From: Pseudovibrio sp. JCM 19062
Lineage (GTDB): Bacteria; Pseudomonadota; Alphaproteobacteria; Rhizobiales; Stappiaceae
Direction of reading: 5' to 3'
Length of the DNA stretch: 12,999 bases
Assembly: GCA_001310715.1 (NCBI GenBank)
Contig: BAXV01000088.1
Coordinates: 1-12,999 of the forward strand
The notes below the pieces were generated by a model. The model did no database searches. It saw only the letters and a program-made list of their open reading frames with translations, and was not told the origin of the DNA. Both the position numbers and the translations under genes were made by a program. Positions 1 to 12,358 of the stretch are shown here, piece by piece (the first letter of the stretch is position 1; each line of letters begins with the position of its first letter).

Positions 1-10
1 CCAAAACGCA

Positions 11-36
11 AAAAGGAGAGGTCCCCCTCTCCTTTC
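11..36 (-). terminator. Intrinsic terminator after the small acidic ORF
   Basis: On the minus strand a 7-bp stem (GGAGAGG / CCTCTCC, positions 26-32 and 15-21) encloses a 4-base loop and is followed by TTTTT. Flanking A and T residues extend the stem to 10 bp. Because runs of A and T lie on both sides, it could also stop transcription arriving on the plus strand. It begins about 32 bases beyond the stop codon of the 69-371 gene, so it most likely ends that transcript. Confidence 0.85.
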
Positions 37-68
37 ATAAATCCCAAAATCAGATTGATGACCTCACT

Positions 69-371
69 TTAGAAAGTGATCACTGAAACATTGCCGGCCA
101 ATGCGTCTTTGTAAGGCTGAACGAAGAACTCTTCTTCCGGCATCTCGGTGATGTACCCCAGCTGGTCCAAAGCCGCATCAACGAAGCCCTGCTCGCCAAG
201 AGCTTCCACTGCGCGGCGGACTGCACCATCATCATCAGGGGCCGTTACCATAACGTGGAACGGAATCCCTTCTTCCTCATCGCCACCTTCTTCTTTCCAT
301 GCTCTACCCATGATCAGGTAAACCACCGGAGGTGTGTCCTCACCATTTGCTTCGCCGTTCAAATCAGACAT
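69..371 (-). CDS. Small acidic protein of unknown function (100 aa)
   Basis: I do not recognise this protein. The ATG at 371 is chosen because GAGGGA lies about 7 bases upstream; an in-frame ATG at 431 has no visible ribosome binding site. The protein has 100 residues with about 22 Asp/Glu against 5 Lys/Arg, no Cys, no signal peptide and no membrane segment, so it should be a soluble, strongly acidic cytoplasmic protein. Acidic clusters lie near residues 26-34 (EEGGDEEEG), 45-48 (PDDD) and 77-81 (MPEEE), separated by hydrophobic stretches such as VVYLIMG and FHVMV that suggest a small folded alpha/beta domain. It follows rpoC in the same orientation but is cut off from it by a strong terminator, so it probably has its own promoter in 372-543. 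It also has its own terminator. That it is a real gene is likely from the ribosome site, the length and the flanking terminators; its role cannot be told from sequence. Confidence 0.8.
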   Translation of the reverse strand: MSDLNGEANGEDTPPVVYLIMGRAWKEEGGDEEEGIPFHVMVTAPDDDGAVRRAVEALGEQGFVDAALDQLGYITEMPEEEFFVQPYKDALAGNVSVITF

Positions 372-494
372 GTCGTTTCCCTCATTGCGCCACGTGATCA
401 ATCCGGTTGGGCCGGAGAGAGGCGCACTCATTCAAATTCTAAACCGTATCCCACCGACCGTTATGGGCCACCCAACGCGATACATTCAATCTCT

Positions 495-541
495 TTTTCG
501 TCAGCCTGAGACTAGTGACCTCATCAACGACCTGACGAAAA
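495..541 (-). repeat. Inverted repeat upstream of the small acidic ORF
   Basis: A perfect 10-bp inverted repeat, TTTTCGTCAG and CTGACGAAAA, occupies 495-504 and 532-541 and encloses 27 bases that hold a second short pairing (TGAG / CTCA). It starts just beyond the rpoC terminator and ends about 120 bases before the small ORF start. It could be an operator, a second structured element in read-through RNA, or part of a promoter region. It lacks a GC-rich stem followed by a clean U-tract, so it is not a typical terminator. Confidence 0.55.
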
Positions 542-543
542 CG

Positions 544-567
544 GAAAAGCCGCCCCGAGGGGCGGCT
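544..567 (-). terminator. Intrinsic terminator of the rpoBC operon
   Basis: On the minus strand an 8-bp all-GC stem (GCCGCCCC / GGGGCGGC, positions 559-566 and 549-556) closes over a 2-base tip and is followed by TTTTCCGTTTT. It starts about 28 bases after the rpoC stop codon. This is a strong rho-independent terminator that separates the RNA polymerase operon from the small downstream gene. Confidence 0.93.
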
Positions 568-594
568 CTGCCTGAACTTAACTTGTCCTGCCCC

Positions 595-4851
<4,257 letters not shown>

Positions 4852-4898
4852 TCTTCCGGCATGAATACATGACTTACAGCGAAATACCTTGAAAGGTC

Positions 4899-7800
4899 TT
4901 ATTCCGCGGCATCGATTGCTTCAGCGTCATCATTGGCCTTCTGACGCGGTTCCTTATCCTGCAACTCAACATTGAGGCCCAGTGAACGCATTTCCTTGAC
5001 GAGAACGTTGAAGCTCTCAGGAATACCCGCCTCGAATGTATCGTCACCCCGGACGATTGCTTCGTAAACCTTGGTACGACCAGCCACGTCATCAGACTTG
5101 ACAGTGAGCATTTCCTGCAAGGTGTACGCTGCGCCATAAGCTTCAAGCGCCCACACTTCCATCTCACCGAAGCGCTGACCACCGAACTGCGCCTTACCAC
5201 CCAGCGGCTGCTGAGTAACAAGAGAGTAAGGTCCGATAGAACGCGCGTGGATCTTATCGTCAACCAGGTGGTGAAGCTTGAGCATGTAGATGTAGCCCAC
5301 AGTGACCTGACGGTCGAACTGCTCACCGGTACGTCCATCATACAAAGTGGACTGACCAGATGGCTTCATCTCAGCGATCTTCAGCATGTCAACGACATCA
5401 GGCTCACGAGCACCATCGAAGACCGGGGTCGCGATGGAAACACCATGACGCAGCTGTTCACCAAGCTTGGCAATGCCTTCGTCATCGTATTCTTTAACCG
5501 GCTCACCCTTTATGTTGTCGCCGTAGATTTCGATGACTTTACCGCGGAGCGCTTCGATCTCGCCAGACTTACGATATTCATCGTAAAGCTCACCGATCTT
5601 CTGCCCCATGCCGGCACAAGCCCAACCAAGGTGCGTCTCAAGGATCTGACCAACGTTCATGCGTGATGGCACGCCGAGCGGGTTCAGAACGATATCAACG
5701 TGTTGACCATCTTCAAGGAACGGCATGTCTTCACATGGGTTGATTTTAGAAACCACACCCTTGTTGCCGTGACGACCAGCCATCTTATCGCCAGGCTGAA
5801 GCTTACGCTTAACCGCAACGAAGACCTTAACCATCTTCATCACGCCAGGTGGCAACTCGTCACCACGCTGCAGCTTCTCAACCTTGTCGATGAAGCGCTG
5901 CTCAAGACGCTTACGGCTCTCATCATAAGAACCACGAAGCGCTTCCAGCTCGCTCATCAGCTGTTCGTCTTCGACAGCAAACTGCCACCACTGAGAACGT
6001 GGGAACTCGTTCAGAACGTTTCCGTCGATCTCAACGCCCTTGCGGAAGTTCTTCGGACCACCAACAGCAGAATGACCCATGATCATCTCGCCAGACGGCC
6101 ATAGACGTTACGGTCAAGAATTGCCTGTTCGTCGTCACGGTCTTTCGCAAGACGTTCAATCTCTTCGCGCTCGATAGCCATCGCACGCTCGTCTTTTTCA
6201 ACGCCGTGGCGGTTGAATACACGAACTTCAACAACGGTACCGGAAACGCCCGGAGACAAACGCATAGACGTATCACGAACGTCAGAAGCCTTCTCACCGA
6301 AGATCGCACGCAGAAGTTTTTCTTCCGGTGTCATTGGGCTTTCGCCCTTTGGAGTGATCTTACCAACGAGAATGTCGCCTGGTTTCACCTCGGCACCAAC
6401 ATACACGATGCCAGCTTCGTCGAGGTTCTTCAGCGCTTCTTCAGAAACGTTTGGAATGTCGCGAGTAATTTCTTCAGGGCCAAGCTTCGTATCACGCGCC
6501 ATCACTTCGAATTCTTCGAGGTGAATGGAGGTAAACACGTCATCGCGAACGATGCGCTCGGACAGAAGGATGGAATCCTCGAAGTTGTAGCCGTTCCAAG
6601 GCATGAACGCGACCATAACGTTACGGCCAAGCGCCAGATCACCCAGATCGGTCGAAGGACCGTCCGCAATGATATCGCCCTTACGAACCCGGTCACCCAC
6701 GTTCACCAGCGGACGCTGGTTGATACAGGTGTCCTGGTTGGAACGCTGGAACTTCATCAGACGGTAGATATCTACGCCTGACTTGGAAGGATCCAGATCT
6801 TCAGTTGCACGAATAACGATACGTGTCGCATCAACCTGATCAACCACACCGCCGCGACGCGCGCCGATAGCAGCACCAGAGTCACGAGCAACGATTGGTT
6901 CCATACCGGTACCAACAAATGGAGCCTGTGCACGAACGAGCGGCACAGCCTGACGCATCATGTTGGAGCCCATCAGTGCGCGGTTCGCATCATCGTTCTC
7001 AAGGAACGGGATGAGAGACGCAGCAACAGAAACCAGCTGCTTCGGAGACACATCCATCAGGTCAACACGATCAGAGGTGACCAGAATGTTTTCACCAGCA
7101 TGACGACACTGAATCAGTTCATCTACGAAACTACCGTCGTCGTTCATCTCCGCATTGGCCTGAGAAACGTAGTATTTGCTCTCTTCCATAGCGGAGAGAT
7201 AAACAACGTCTTTCGTCACATGGCCATCGACAACGCGGCGGTATGGGCTTTCGATAAAGCCATACTTGTTGACGCGCGCAAAGGTTGCCAGCGAGTTGAT
7301 CAGACCAATGTTCGGACCTTCCGGTGTTTCAATCGGACAGATACGACCATAGTGAGTTGGGTGAACGTCACGAACCTCAAAGCCTGCGCGCTCACGGGTC
7401 AAACCACCTGGGCCGAGTGCTGAAAGACGACGCTTGTGCGTCACTTCAGAAAGCGGGTTGGTTTGGTCCATGAACTGAGACAGCTGGGAAGAACCGAAGA
7501 ACTCACGAACAGCAGCAGCAGCAGGTTTTGCGTTGATCAGATCCTGTGGCATGACCGTGTCGATCTCAACAGAGCTCATACGCTCCTTGATCGCACGTTC
7601 CATACGCAGCAGGCCAACACGGTATTGGTTTTCCATCAGTTCGCCAACAGAACGAACACGACGGTTGCCAAGGTTATCGATGTCATCGATTTCACCGCGA
7701 CCATCACGAAGATCGAGCAGCAGACCGATAACAGAAAGGATGTCTTCCTTACGCAGAACACGAACGGTGTCTTCACACTCAAGGTCAAGACGCATGTTCA

Positions 7801-9039
7801 TCTTCACGCGACCAACAGCAGACAGGTCGTAGCGCTCAGCATCGAAGAACAGAGACTGGAACATAGCCTCGGCAGTTTCGATGGTTGGCGGCTCACCTGG
7901 ACGCATAACGCGGTAGATGTCGAACAGAGCACCTTCGCGGCTGTCATTTTTGTCAGCTGCAAGCGTGTTGCGGATGTAAGGACCAACGTTAACGTAGTCG
8001 ATGTCCAGAACAGGCAGATCGTGGTAGCCACGCTCAACCAGCTCGGCAAGCAACTTTTCAGTCAGCTCTTCACCGGCTTCCGCGTAGATCTCGCCGGTAG
8101 CCATGTCGACAACGTCTTCAGCAAGGTACTGGCCGTAGAGGTCCTCATCAGTGCCTTCAGGGATTTGACACCCATATCGGTCAGCTGACGGATTGTACGA
8201 GCGGTAATTTTCTTACCAGCTTCAACAACCACTTCACCGCTTGCTGCATCGACCATGTCGCTGACAGCTTTGGTGCCCTTCAGACGCGCACCATCAAACG
8301 GCATGGACCAGCTGTTATCGCCGCCACGCACGTATTCGATGCGGTTGTAGAAGGTATTCAGAATCTCTTCGCTGTCCAGACCAAGTGCCATCAACAGGGA
8401 TGTCACAGGGATCTTACGACGGCGGTCGATACGCGCATACACGACATCCTTGGCGTCGAATTCAATATCGAGCCAGGAGCCACGGTAAGGGATCACACGT
8501 GCGGCAAACAGCAGTTTACCGGAAGAGTGGGTCTTACCTTTATCATGGTCAAAGAATACACCCGGGGAACGGTGCATCTGAGACACGATAACGCGCTCTG
8601 TACCATTGATAACGAAAGTACCGTTATCGGTCATAAATGGAATATCACCCATAAAGACATCTTGCTCTTTGATGTCTTTAACAGATTTTGCGCCAGTATC
8701 TTCATCCACATCAAACACGATGAGGCGAAGCGTCAGCTTCAGTGGCGCAGCGTAAGTCATATCACGCTGGCGGCACTCTTCCACATCATACTTTGGTGCT
8801 TCAAATTCGTAATCTACGAATTCAAGAAGGGAATTGCCTGCAAAATCCGAAATGGGGAATACGGACTTAAATACGGCCTCAAGGCCTTCGTCAACACGAC
8901 CATCCTCAGGTTTACCGACTTGCAAGAATTGGTCATAAGACGCCTTCTGCACTTCGATAAGATTTGGCATAGCCGCTACATCGCGGATGGATCCGAAATA
9001 CTTACGGACCCGCTTGCGACCGTTGAACGTCTGCGTCAT
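4899..9039 (-). CDS. rpoB: DNA-directed RNA polymerase subunit beta (reading frame broken twice as sequenced)
   Basis: RpoB is the second-largest core subunit of RNA polymerase. The start is the ATG at 9039 ([17 protein letters not shown]), preceded by GAGGAG with 5-6 bases spacing; an in-frame GTG at 9057 lacks a ribosome site. Conserved blocks in corrected numbering: rifampicin pocket from about 514 ([20 protein letters not shown], then [14 protein letters not shown]), with the residues usually changed in resistance in the sensitive state; [18 protein letters not shown] and [18 protein letters not shown] after it; [17 protein letters not shown] near 1084-1100; and [17 protein letters not shown]. 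The frame breaks after codon 295 (missing G at 8154-8155) and around codon 984 (one base missing at 6091-6092), leaving pieces 8062-9039, 6083 to about 8154 and 4899 to about 6091. Correction yields 1380 residues, normal for Hyphomicrobiales. It is cotranscribed with rplL through an attenuator and with rpoC across a 101-base gap. Confidence 0.97.
6091..6092 (-). other. Frame break in rpoB: missing base near codon 984
   Basis: The minus strand reads GGC CGT CTG GCG AGA TGA. One extra base after CTG gives CTG NGC GAG ATG ATC ATG GGT, so that [10 protein letters not shown] runs into [18 protein letters not shown], the expected beta sequence. If the lost base was a G in a GGG run, codon 984 is Gly; the sequence alone does not settle this. 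Confidence 0.88.
8154..8155 (-). other. Frame break in rpoB: missing base after codon 295
   Basis: The minus strand reads GTC AAA TCC CTG AAG GCA CTG and then drifts into a non-conserved tail ending at 8062. One added G gives CTG AAG GGC ACT GAT GAG GAC CTC TAC, reading [20 protein letters not shown], which joins the next piece in frame. Confidence 0.9.
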
Positions 9040-9064
9040 TGTCGCTCCTCGTATCACTCAAGGT

Positions 9065-9122
9065 GACGGTTCAGAAAAACGACGTCCCGCGCTGTGCGGA
9101 AGCGTAGCTTTTCTGAACCGTC
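9065..9122 (-). other. Long stem-loop just upstream of rpoB, candidate RNase III site
   Basis: A perfect 14-bp inverted repeat (GACGGTTCAGAAAA at 9122-9109 and TTTTCTGAACCGTC at 9078-9065 on the minus strand) encloses a 30-base interior that can fold further (CGCT / AGCG). The RNA would form a long double-stranded arm ending 25 bases before the rpoB start. In E. coli the rplL-rpoB gap is cut by RNase III. The position and shape match that arrangement, but cleavage here is inferred. Confidence 0.7.
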
Positions 9123-9164
9123 CACTAAAGGCACCTTGCGGCACCATCCCCCGTTGGGACGTTT

Positions 9165-9190
9165 ACCCCGGCCGGGAAACCCGCCAGGGT
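9165..9190 (-). other. GC-rich hairpin in the rplL-rpoB gap
   Basis: ACCCTGGC and GCCGGGGT pair over 8 bp (one G-U) with an inner GGG / CCC pairing over a TTT loop. It follows the attenuator by a few bases and has no U-tract. It could pause polymerase or compete with the attenuator fold. Confidence 0.5.
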
Positions 9191-9194
9191 ACGG

Positions 9195-9221
9195 AAAAAG
9201 GCCCCGGATTGCTCCGGGACC
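9195..9221 (-). terminator. Attenuator (intrinsic terminator) between rplL and rpoB
   Basis: On the minus strand GGTCCCGGA, loop GCAA, TCCGGGGCC makes a 9-bp stem with one G-U pair and is followed directly by TTTTT. It lies about 20 bases after the rplL stop. In E. coli a partial terminator at this place makes ribosomal stalk protein mRNA more abundant than rpoBC mRNA. The same function is likely here because rpoB has no obvious strong promoter of its own in the 200-base gap. Confidence 0.88.
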
Positions 9222-9241
9222 AATATCTGAAGAACTCAGTC

Positions 9242-9613
9242 TTACTTGAGTTCTACTTTTGCACCAGCTTCTTCGAGCTTCTTTTTCAGCTCTTCTGCTT
9301 CTGCTTTTTCTACGCCTTCTTTAACAGCCTTAGGAGCGGACTCTACGAGTTCCTTAGCTTCTTTCAGGCCAAGACCGGTGATCGCACGTACTTCTTTGAT
9401 CACGTTGATCTTTTTAGCGCCAGCGTCTGCAAGCACTACGTCAAATTCAGTCTGCTCTTCAGCAGCTTCAGCAGCAGCGCCAGCAACAGCAGCAACAGCT
9501 ACAGGAGCAGCAGCGGAAACGCCCCACTCTTCTTCGAGCAGTTTAGACAGCTCAGCAGCTTCCATAACGGTCAGTGCGGAGAGTTCTTCTACGATCTTTG
9601 CGAGATCAGCCAT
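9242..9613 (-). CDS. rplL: 50S ribosomal protein L7/L12
   Basis: This is the multicopy stalk protein that recruits and activates translational GTPases on the large ribosomal subunit. The 123-residue protein shows the standard plan: N-terminal dimerisation domain (about residues 1-32, [20 protein letters not shown]), an Ala-rich hinge (about 33-57) and the C-terminal factor-binding domain with [20 protein letters not shown]. The length and order are normal for the family. The ATG at 9613 follows a modest ribosome site (AAGG about 10 bases upstream). It lies 60 bases after rplJ and is translated with it, since L10 binds L12 dimers. The downstream attenuator limits read-through into rpoB. Confidence 0.98.
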   Translation of the reverse strand: MADLAKIVEELSALTVMEAAELSKLLEEEWGVSAAAPVAVAAVAGAAAEAAEEQTEFDVVLADAGAKKINVIKEVRAITGLGLKEAKELVESAPKAVKEGVEKAEAEELKKKLEEAGAKVELK

Positions 9614-9673
9614 TTTTCAGTACCTTGTTGTTCGAACCGTTTTCGGTTTTGACAAAAATTATGTGGTTCCGCC

Positions 9674-10192
9674 TTACGCGGCTTGGTCCTTCTCGGCGTA
9701 CGCATTGAAGACGCGAGCAAGTTGCCCGGCCGGTGCGCTCGTAACCATGGCCATACGGGTTGCTGGGGTCTGAATCATACCCACCAGCTTGCCACGAAGC
9801 TCGTCCAGGGACGGCATCGTTGCCAGTGAGTTAACACCAGCAGTATCCAGGTTAGTTGAACCAAGAGCACCACCAAGGATTACGAAGTTTTCGTTAGCCT
9901 TAGCGAAGTTAGCAGCAGCCTTAGGCGCAGCAACTGGATCATCGGAATAAACGATGACAGTTGGGCCTTTGAACAGGTCGCTGATATGCTCTAGTTCAGT
10001 GCCTTGAAGGGCAAGCTTGACAAGGCGGTTTTTAGCAACCTTAACGGTGCCGCCAGCTTCACGAGCATCAGCACGAAGCTGAGTCATCTGAGAAACTGAA
10101 AGACCCGCGTAGTGCGCAACGACAGCAACACCAGTGTTAGACAACACTTCGTTGAAATCGCTGACGAACTTTTGCTTATCCGCTCTTTCCAC
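9674..10192 (-). CDS. rplJ: 50S ribosomal protein L10
   Basis: L10 anchors L12 dimers to the 23S rRNA at the base of the GTPase stalk and represses its own mRNA by binding the leader. I place the start at the GTG at 10192, giving [20 protein letters not shown] and 172 residues, the usual alphaproteobacterial length. GGAGAAGG ends 3 bases before that GTG. An upstream in-frame ATG at 10222 would add ten residues ([10 protein letters not shown]) that include this ribosome site and are not part of the family. Recognisable parts are [17 protein letters not shown] near residues 24-40, [15 protein letters not shown], and the C-terminal helix ending near [12 protein letters not shown] that carries the L12-binding segment. 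It is followed by rplL. Confidence 0.96.
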   Translation of the reverse strand: MERADKQKFVSDFNEVLSNTGVAVVAHYAGLSVSQMTQLRADAREAGGTVKVAKNRLVKLALQGTELEHISDLFKGPTVIVYSDDPVAAPKAAANFAKANENFVILGGALGSTNLDTAGVNSLATMPSLDELRGKLVGMIQTPATRMAMVTSAPAGQLARVFNAYAEKDQAA

Positions 10193-10252
10193 TTGCCTTC
10201 TCCAGTTGGCAGCAACTCTCATTGCCGCCGGTTTGCCTTTGCCGCATCAAAA

Positions 10253-10267
10253 CTGGGTTAAACCCAG
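10253..10267 (-). other. Small palindrome followed by TTTT, upstream of rplJ
   Basis: The minus strand reads CTGGGTTTAACCCAG followed by TTTT. The stem is 5-7 bp with a very short loop. It has terminator-like form but is small, and it lies 61 bases before the rplJ start. It could be an attenuator responding to L10 binding in the leader, or a chance palindrome. Confidence 0.35.
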
Positions 10268-10380
10268 CCTCGACAACGACGATTAGGGTCCTGTCCCCTT
10301 ACGCGCCGGAGAGACGCAGCAAGGCAATTTGGTTCGAACCGCAAGGTTGAAGTGCAAGTGTGCATGTCAACCAAATCAGT

Positions 10381-10482
10381 TCTTTTCCATCTATGCAGGC
10401 CTTTCTTAACGAAAACTTAAACCAACAACCGTTGGCACCTGCAGTCTCGGACAGGGATGCCGAAGGACCATAACAGTCTTTC
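10381..10482 (-). promoter_or_regulatory. Ribosomal protein L10 leader (autoregulatory mRNA element)
   Basis: The RNA contains GTCCGAGACTGCAGGTGCC followed about 40 bases later by CCTGCATAGATGG. TGCAGG and CCTGCA pair, and a small CCAAC-GGTT-GTTGG hairpin (10422-10435) sits in the loop between them. From memory, E. coli has a closely similar pair upstream of rplJ (GUCCGAGACCGCAGG and CCUGCGUAGACGG) as the L10-L12 binding site that represses translation. The position between rplA and rplJ is the same. Of the 343-base stretch without a gene (10193-10535), this is the best-supported element. The rest holds a hairpin at 10489-10515, a small palindrome at 10253-10267 and no credible ORF. Confidence 0.8.
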
Positions 10483-10488
10483 AGCGGT

Positions 10489-10515
10489 AAAACCTCCCAC
10501 ACAAAAGCGGGAGGT
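10489..10515 (-). terminator. Terminator-like hairpin after rplA
   Basis: ACCTCCCGC, a TTTTGT loop and GTGGGAGGT form a 9-bp stem with one G-U pair, followed by a short T run (TTT then ACC). It lies 21 bases beyond the rplA stop and just before the L10 leader. The short U-tract suggests partial termination, which would lower rplJL-rpoBC transcription relative to rplKA unless a promoter lies downstream of it. Confidence 0.6.
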
Positions 10516-10535
10516 AAGTCTTATAGAAGAGGTGT

Positions 10536-11231
10536 TTACTCGGTAATAGAACCAAGTTCAACCTTTACGCCTGGTCCCATCGTGGATGAAAGGGCTACGC
10601 GCTTAACGTAAGTACCTTTTGCACCGGATGGCTTGGCTTTGATCACTGCATCAACGAACGCTTTCACATTCTCTTCCAGCTTGGAAGCTTCAAAAGAAGC
10701 TTTACCAACGCCAGCGTGAATGATACCAGCTTTTTCAACGCGGAACTGTACAGAACCACCCTTGGCGTCAGTAACAGCCTTGGTCACGTCAGGGGTCACA
10801 GTACCAACCTTAGGGTTTGGCATCATGCCGCGAGGACCAAGAACCTTACCAAGACGACCAACCAATGGCATCATGTCAGGAGTTGCAATAACGGTATCGA
10901 AGTTGATGGTACCGCCCTGCACTTCTTTAACCAGCTCTTCTGCGCCAACAATGTCAGCACCAGCAGCTTTTGCTTCGTCAGCTTTCGCATCACGAGCAAA
11001 CACTGCAACACGTACAGTTTTACCGGTACCATTTGGAAGAACACATGCACCGCGAACCATCTGGTCAGCGTGACGTGGATCAACACCAAGGTTGATCGCA
11101 ACTTCAATGGTCTCATCAAACTTAGCTGTGCTACCGGATTTAACGACTGCAAGAGCTTCGCTTACTGCGTACTCTTTATTACGGTCGATACCTTCGCGAG
11201 CAGCTTTAATGCGCTTACCTACTTTAGCCAT
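10536..11231 (-). CDS. rplA: 50S ribosomal protein L1
   Basis: L1 binds 23S rRNA to form the mobile L1 stalk that helps release deacylated tRNA, and in many bacteria it represses the rplKA mRNA. The 231-residue protein is of normal length and collinear with the family: [16 protein letters not shown] at the start, the [20 protein letters not shown] block, and [18 protein letters not shown] near residues 128-145, a hallmark of L1. The C-terminus, with [18 protein letters not shown], is also conserved. The ATG at 11231 lies 6 bases after the rplK stop (corrected frame), and GGAG inside the last rplK codons serves as its ribosome site. The two genes are therefore probably translationally coupled. 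Confidence 0.98.
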   Translation of the reverse strand: MAKVGKRIKAAREGIDRNKEYAVSEALAVVKSGSTAKFDETIEVAINLGVDPRHADQMVRGACVLPNGTGKTVRVAVFARDAKADEAKAAGADIVGAEELVKEVQGGTINFDTVIATPDMMPLVGRLGKVLGPRGMMPNPKVGTVTPDVTKAVTDAKGGSVQFRVEKAGIIHAGVGKASFEASKLEENVKAFVDAVIKAKPSGAKGTYVKRVALSSTMGPGVKVELGSITE

Positions 11232-11237
11232 GATCTA

Positions 11238-11665
11238 TTACTCCGTAACTTCCACACCCATGGAACGGGCGGAGCCTTCGATCATCAGCATTGCTGCTTC
11301 AATATCGTTAGCGTTGAGGTCTTTCATCTTAGCTCAGCGATCTCGCGAACCTGAGCCTTAGTGATGGACGCAACAGTGCCACGACCAGGAGTCGCAGAAC
11401 CGGACTTAACCTTTGCAGCTTTCTTGATGAAGAAAGAAGCCGGTGAAGTCTTGATCTCAAATGTGAAAGACTTATCGGAATAATAAGTAATGATGGTTGG
11501 GCAAGGAGAACCCTTCTCAACATCCTGGGTCTTAGCGTTAAACGCCTTACAGAATTCCATGATGTTCAGACCGCGCTGACCCAGCGCAGGACCAATTGGT
11601 GGGGATGGTGTAGCAGAACCTGCTGGCACCTGAAGCTTTAAATAGCCGTCAATCTTTTTCGCCAT
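11238..11665 (-). CDS. rplK: 50S ribosomal protein L11 (frame broken near the 3' end as sequenced)
   Basis: L11 binds the GTPase centre of 23S rRNA and contacts elongation factors; thiopeptide antibiotics bind at its interface with the rRNA. The ATG at 11665 ([16 protein letters not shown]) has GGAGAG upstream. An in-frame ATG 11 codons earlier has no such site. Family signatures are [24 protein letters not shown] and the C-terminal rRNA-binding domain with [24 protein letters not shown]. As read, translation ends at REIAELR because one base is missing in codon 112 (CT_AAG, 11330-11331). With one base added it continues [21 protein letters not shown] and ends VEVTE at 11238, giving 142 residues, the normal length. 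The extra coding sequence also brings rplK to 6 bases from rplA, as expected. Confidence 0.96.
11330..11331 (-). other. Frame break in rplK: missing base in codon 112
   Basis: The minus strand reads ATC GCT GAG CTA AGA TGA. Inserting one base between CT and AAG gives GAG CTN AAG ATG AAA GAC CTC AAC, the conserved L11 C-terminus. The lost base may be a G (CTG) or an A from an AAA run; both encode Leu followed by Lys. Confidence 0.9.
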
Positions 11666-11686
11666 AATTCTCTCCAGAATGGATCT

Positions 11687-11711
11687 GTGAAACTGCAACG
11701 AAGCGTTTCAC
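11687..11711 (-). promoter_or_regulatory. Hairpin upstream of rplK, candidate L1-responsive site
   Basis: GTGAAAC and GTTTCAC pair perfectly over 7 bp around an 11-base loop that can pair further (GC / GC). The hairpin ends 21 bases before the rplK start, just upstream of the GGAGAG ribosome site. In E. coli, L1 represses rplKA by binding a structure near the rplK start. The location suits such a role, but I cannot confirm the L1-binding sequence, so this is inference. Confidence 0.4.
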
Positions 11712-11785
11712 CGGATAAGAGAGCGGGCGGTCTGGCTTCCGGAACACCGACGAAAGTGCGCCTCACCTGCCGCCCCAACCCGAAC

Positions 11786-12319
11786 TTAGCCGACTTTGTC
11801 GACCTGTCCGTATTCAAGCTCAACCGGGGTAGCCCGGCCGAAGATGGACACAGTCACTTTAAGACGTGCCCGTTCCTCATCGACTTCCTCGACGAGACCA
11901 GAGAAGGAAGCAAACGGGCCATCGCTGACGCGAACCTGTTCACCAACTTCAAAGCTGACAGAAGGTTTCGGAGCTTCGACACCTTCTTGAACCTGATTAA
12001 GAATACGCTGCGCCTCAGCCTCGGAGATCGGCATAGGCTTCTTGTCATTACCAAGGAAGCCCGAAACTTTCGGCGTATCGTTGATCAGGTGATAAGCGTC
12101 ATCGCTCATCTCCATCTTCACCAAAACGTAACCCGGGAAGAATTTGCGCTCGGCATCAACCTTGCGACCACGACGCACTTCTACGAATTTCTCGGTCGGA
12201 ACCAGAACCTCGTCAAATGAATCTTCAAGGCCCTGTTGCTGCGCTCTTTCTTTGATCGACTCGGCAACTTTGCGCTCAAAATTCGAATAAGCGTGAACAA
12301 TATACCAGCGCTTAGCCAT
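11786..12319 (-). CDS. nusG: Transcription termination/antitermination factor NusG
   Basis: NusG binds the clamp of RNA polymerase, increases processivity, links it to the leading ribosome and stimulates Rho. The protein is 177 residues, the normal size. The NGN domain starts with KRWYIVHAYSNFERKVAESI (residues 3-22) and contains FFPGYVLVKMEM (60-71), the conserved polymerase-binding stretch. A linker leads to the KOW domain at about 125-177, with GEQVRVSDGPFASFSGLVEE, which binds Rho or S10. The ATG at 12319 follows AGGAGCAGGA. It is 39 bases downstream of secE and shares its transcript. The gap to rplK is 120 bases and carries no clear terminator. Confidence 0.98.
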   Translation of the reverse strand: MAKRWYIVHAYSNFERKVAESIKERAQQQGLEDSFDEVLVPTEKFVEVRRGRKVDAERKFFPGYVLVKMEMSDDAYHLINDTPKVSGFLGNDKKPMPISEAEAQRILNQVQEGVEAPKPSVSFEVGEQVRVSDGPFASFSGLVEEVDEERARLKVTVSIFGRATPVELEYGQVDKVG

Positions 12320-12358
12320 CTTAAATCCTGCTCCTATTAAATTTGTCTGAAAGCTTAA

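Noticed and set aside
6440..7600. Rifampicin resistance mutation in rpoB
   Set aside because: The residues matching E. coli Gln513, Asp516, His526, Arg529 and Ser531 are all in the sensitive state. The Thr in DQTNPL is a difference from E. coli without known meaning for resistance.
8527..9652. Plus-strand frames over the start of rpoB and rplL
   Set aside because: They are antisense to well-supported genes. The Phe/Ser-rich composition simply reflects the complement of the Glu/Ala/Lys-rich rplL.
10342..10370. TTGACA at 10370-10365 as a promoter for rplJ
   Set aside because: The -35 match is perfect, but at 16-18 bases spacing there is no -10 box resembling TATAAT (ACCTTG and neighbours).
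10299..10502. 67-residue minus-strand frame in the rplA-rplJ gap
   Set aside because: It overlaps the L10 leader and a terminator-like hairpin, has no ribosome site and no protein-like pattern. It is better explained as structured leader RNA.
9840..11523. Small frames on both strands across the ribosomal protein genes
   Set aside because: They are shadows of rplJ, rplA and rplK in other frames without ribosome sites or family features.
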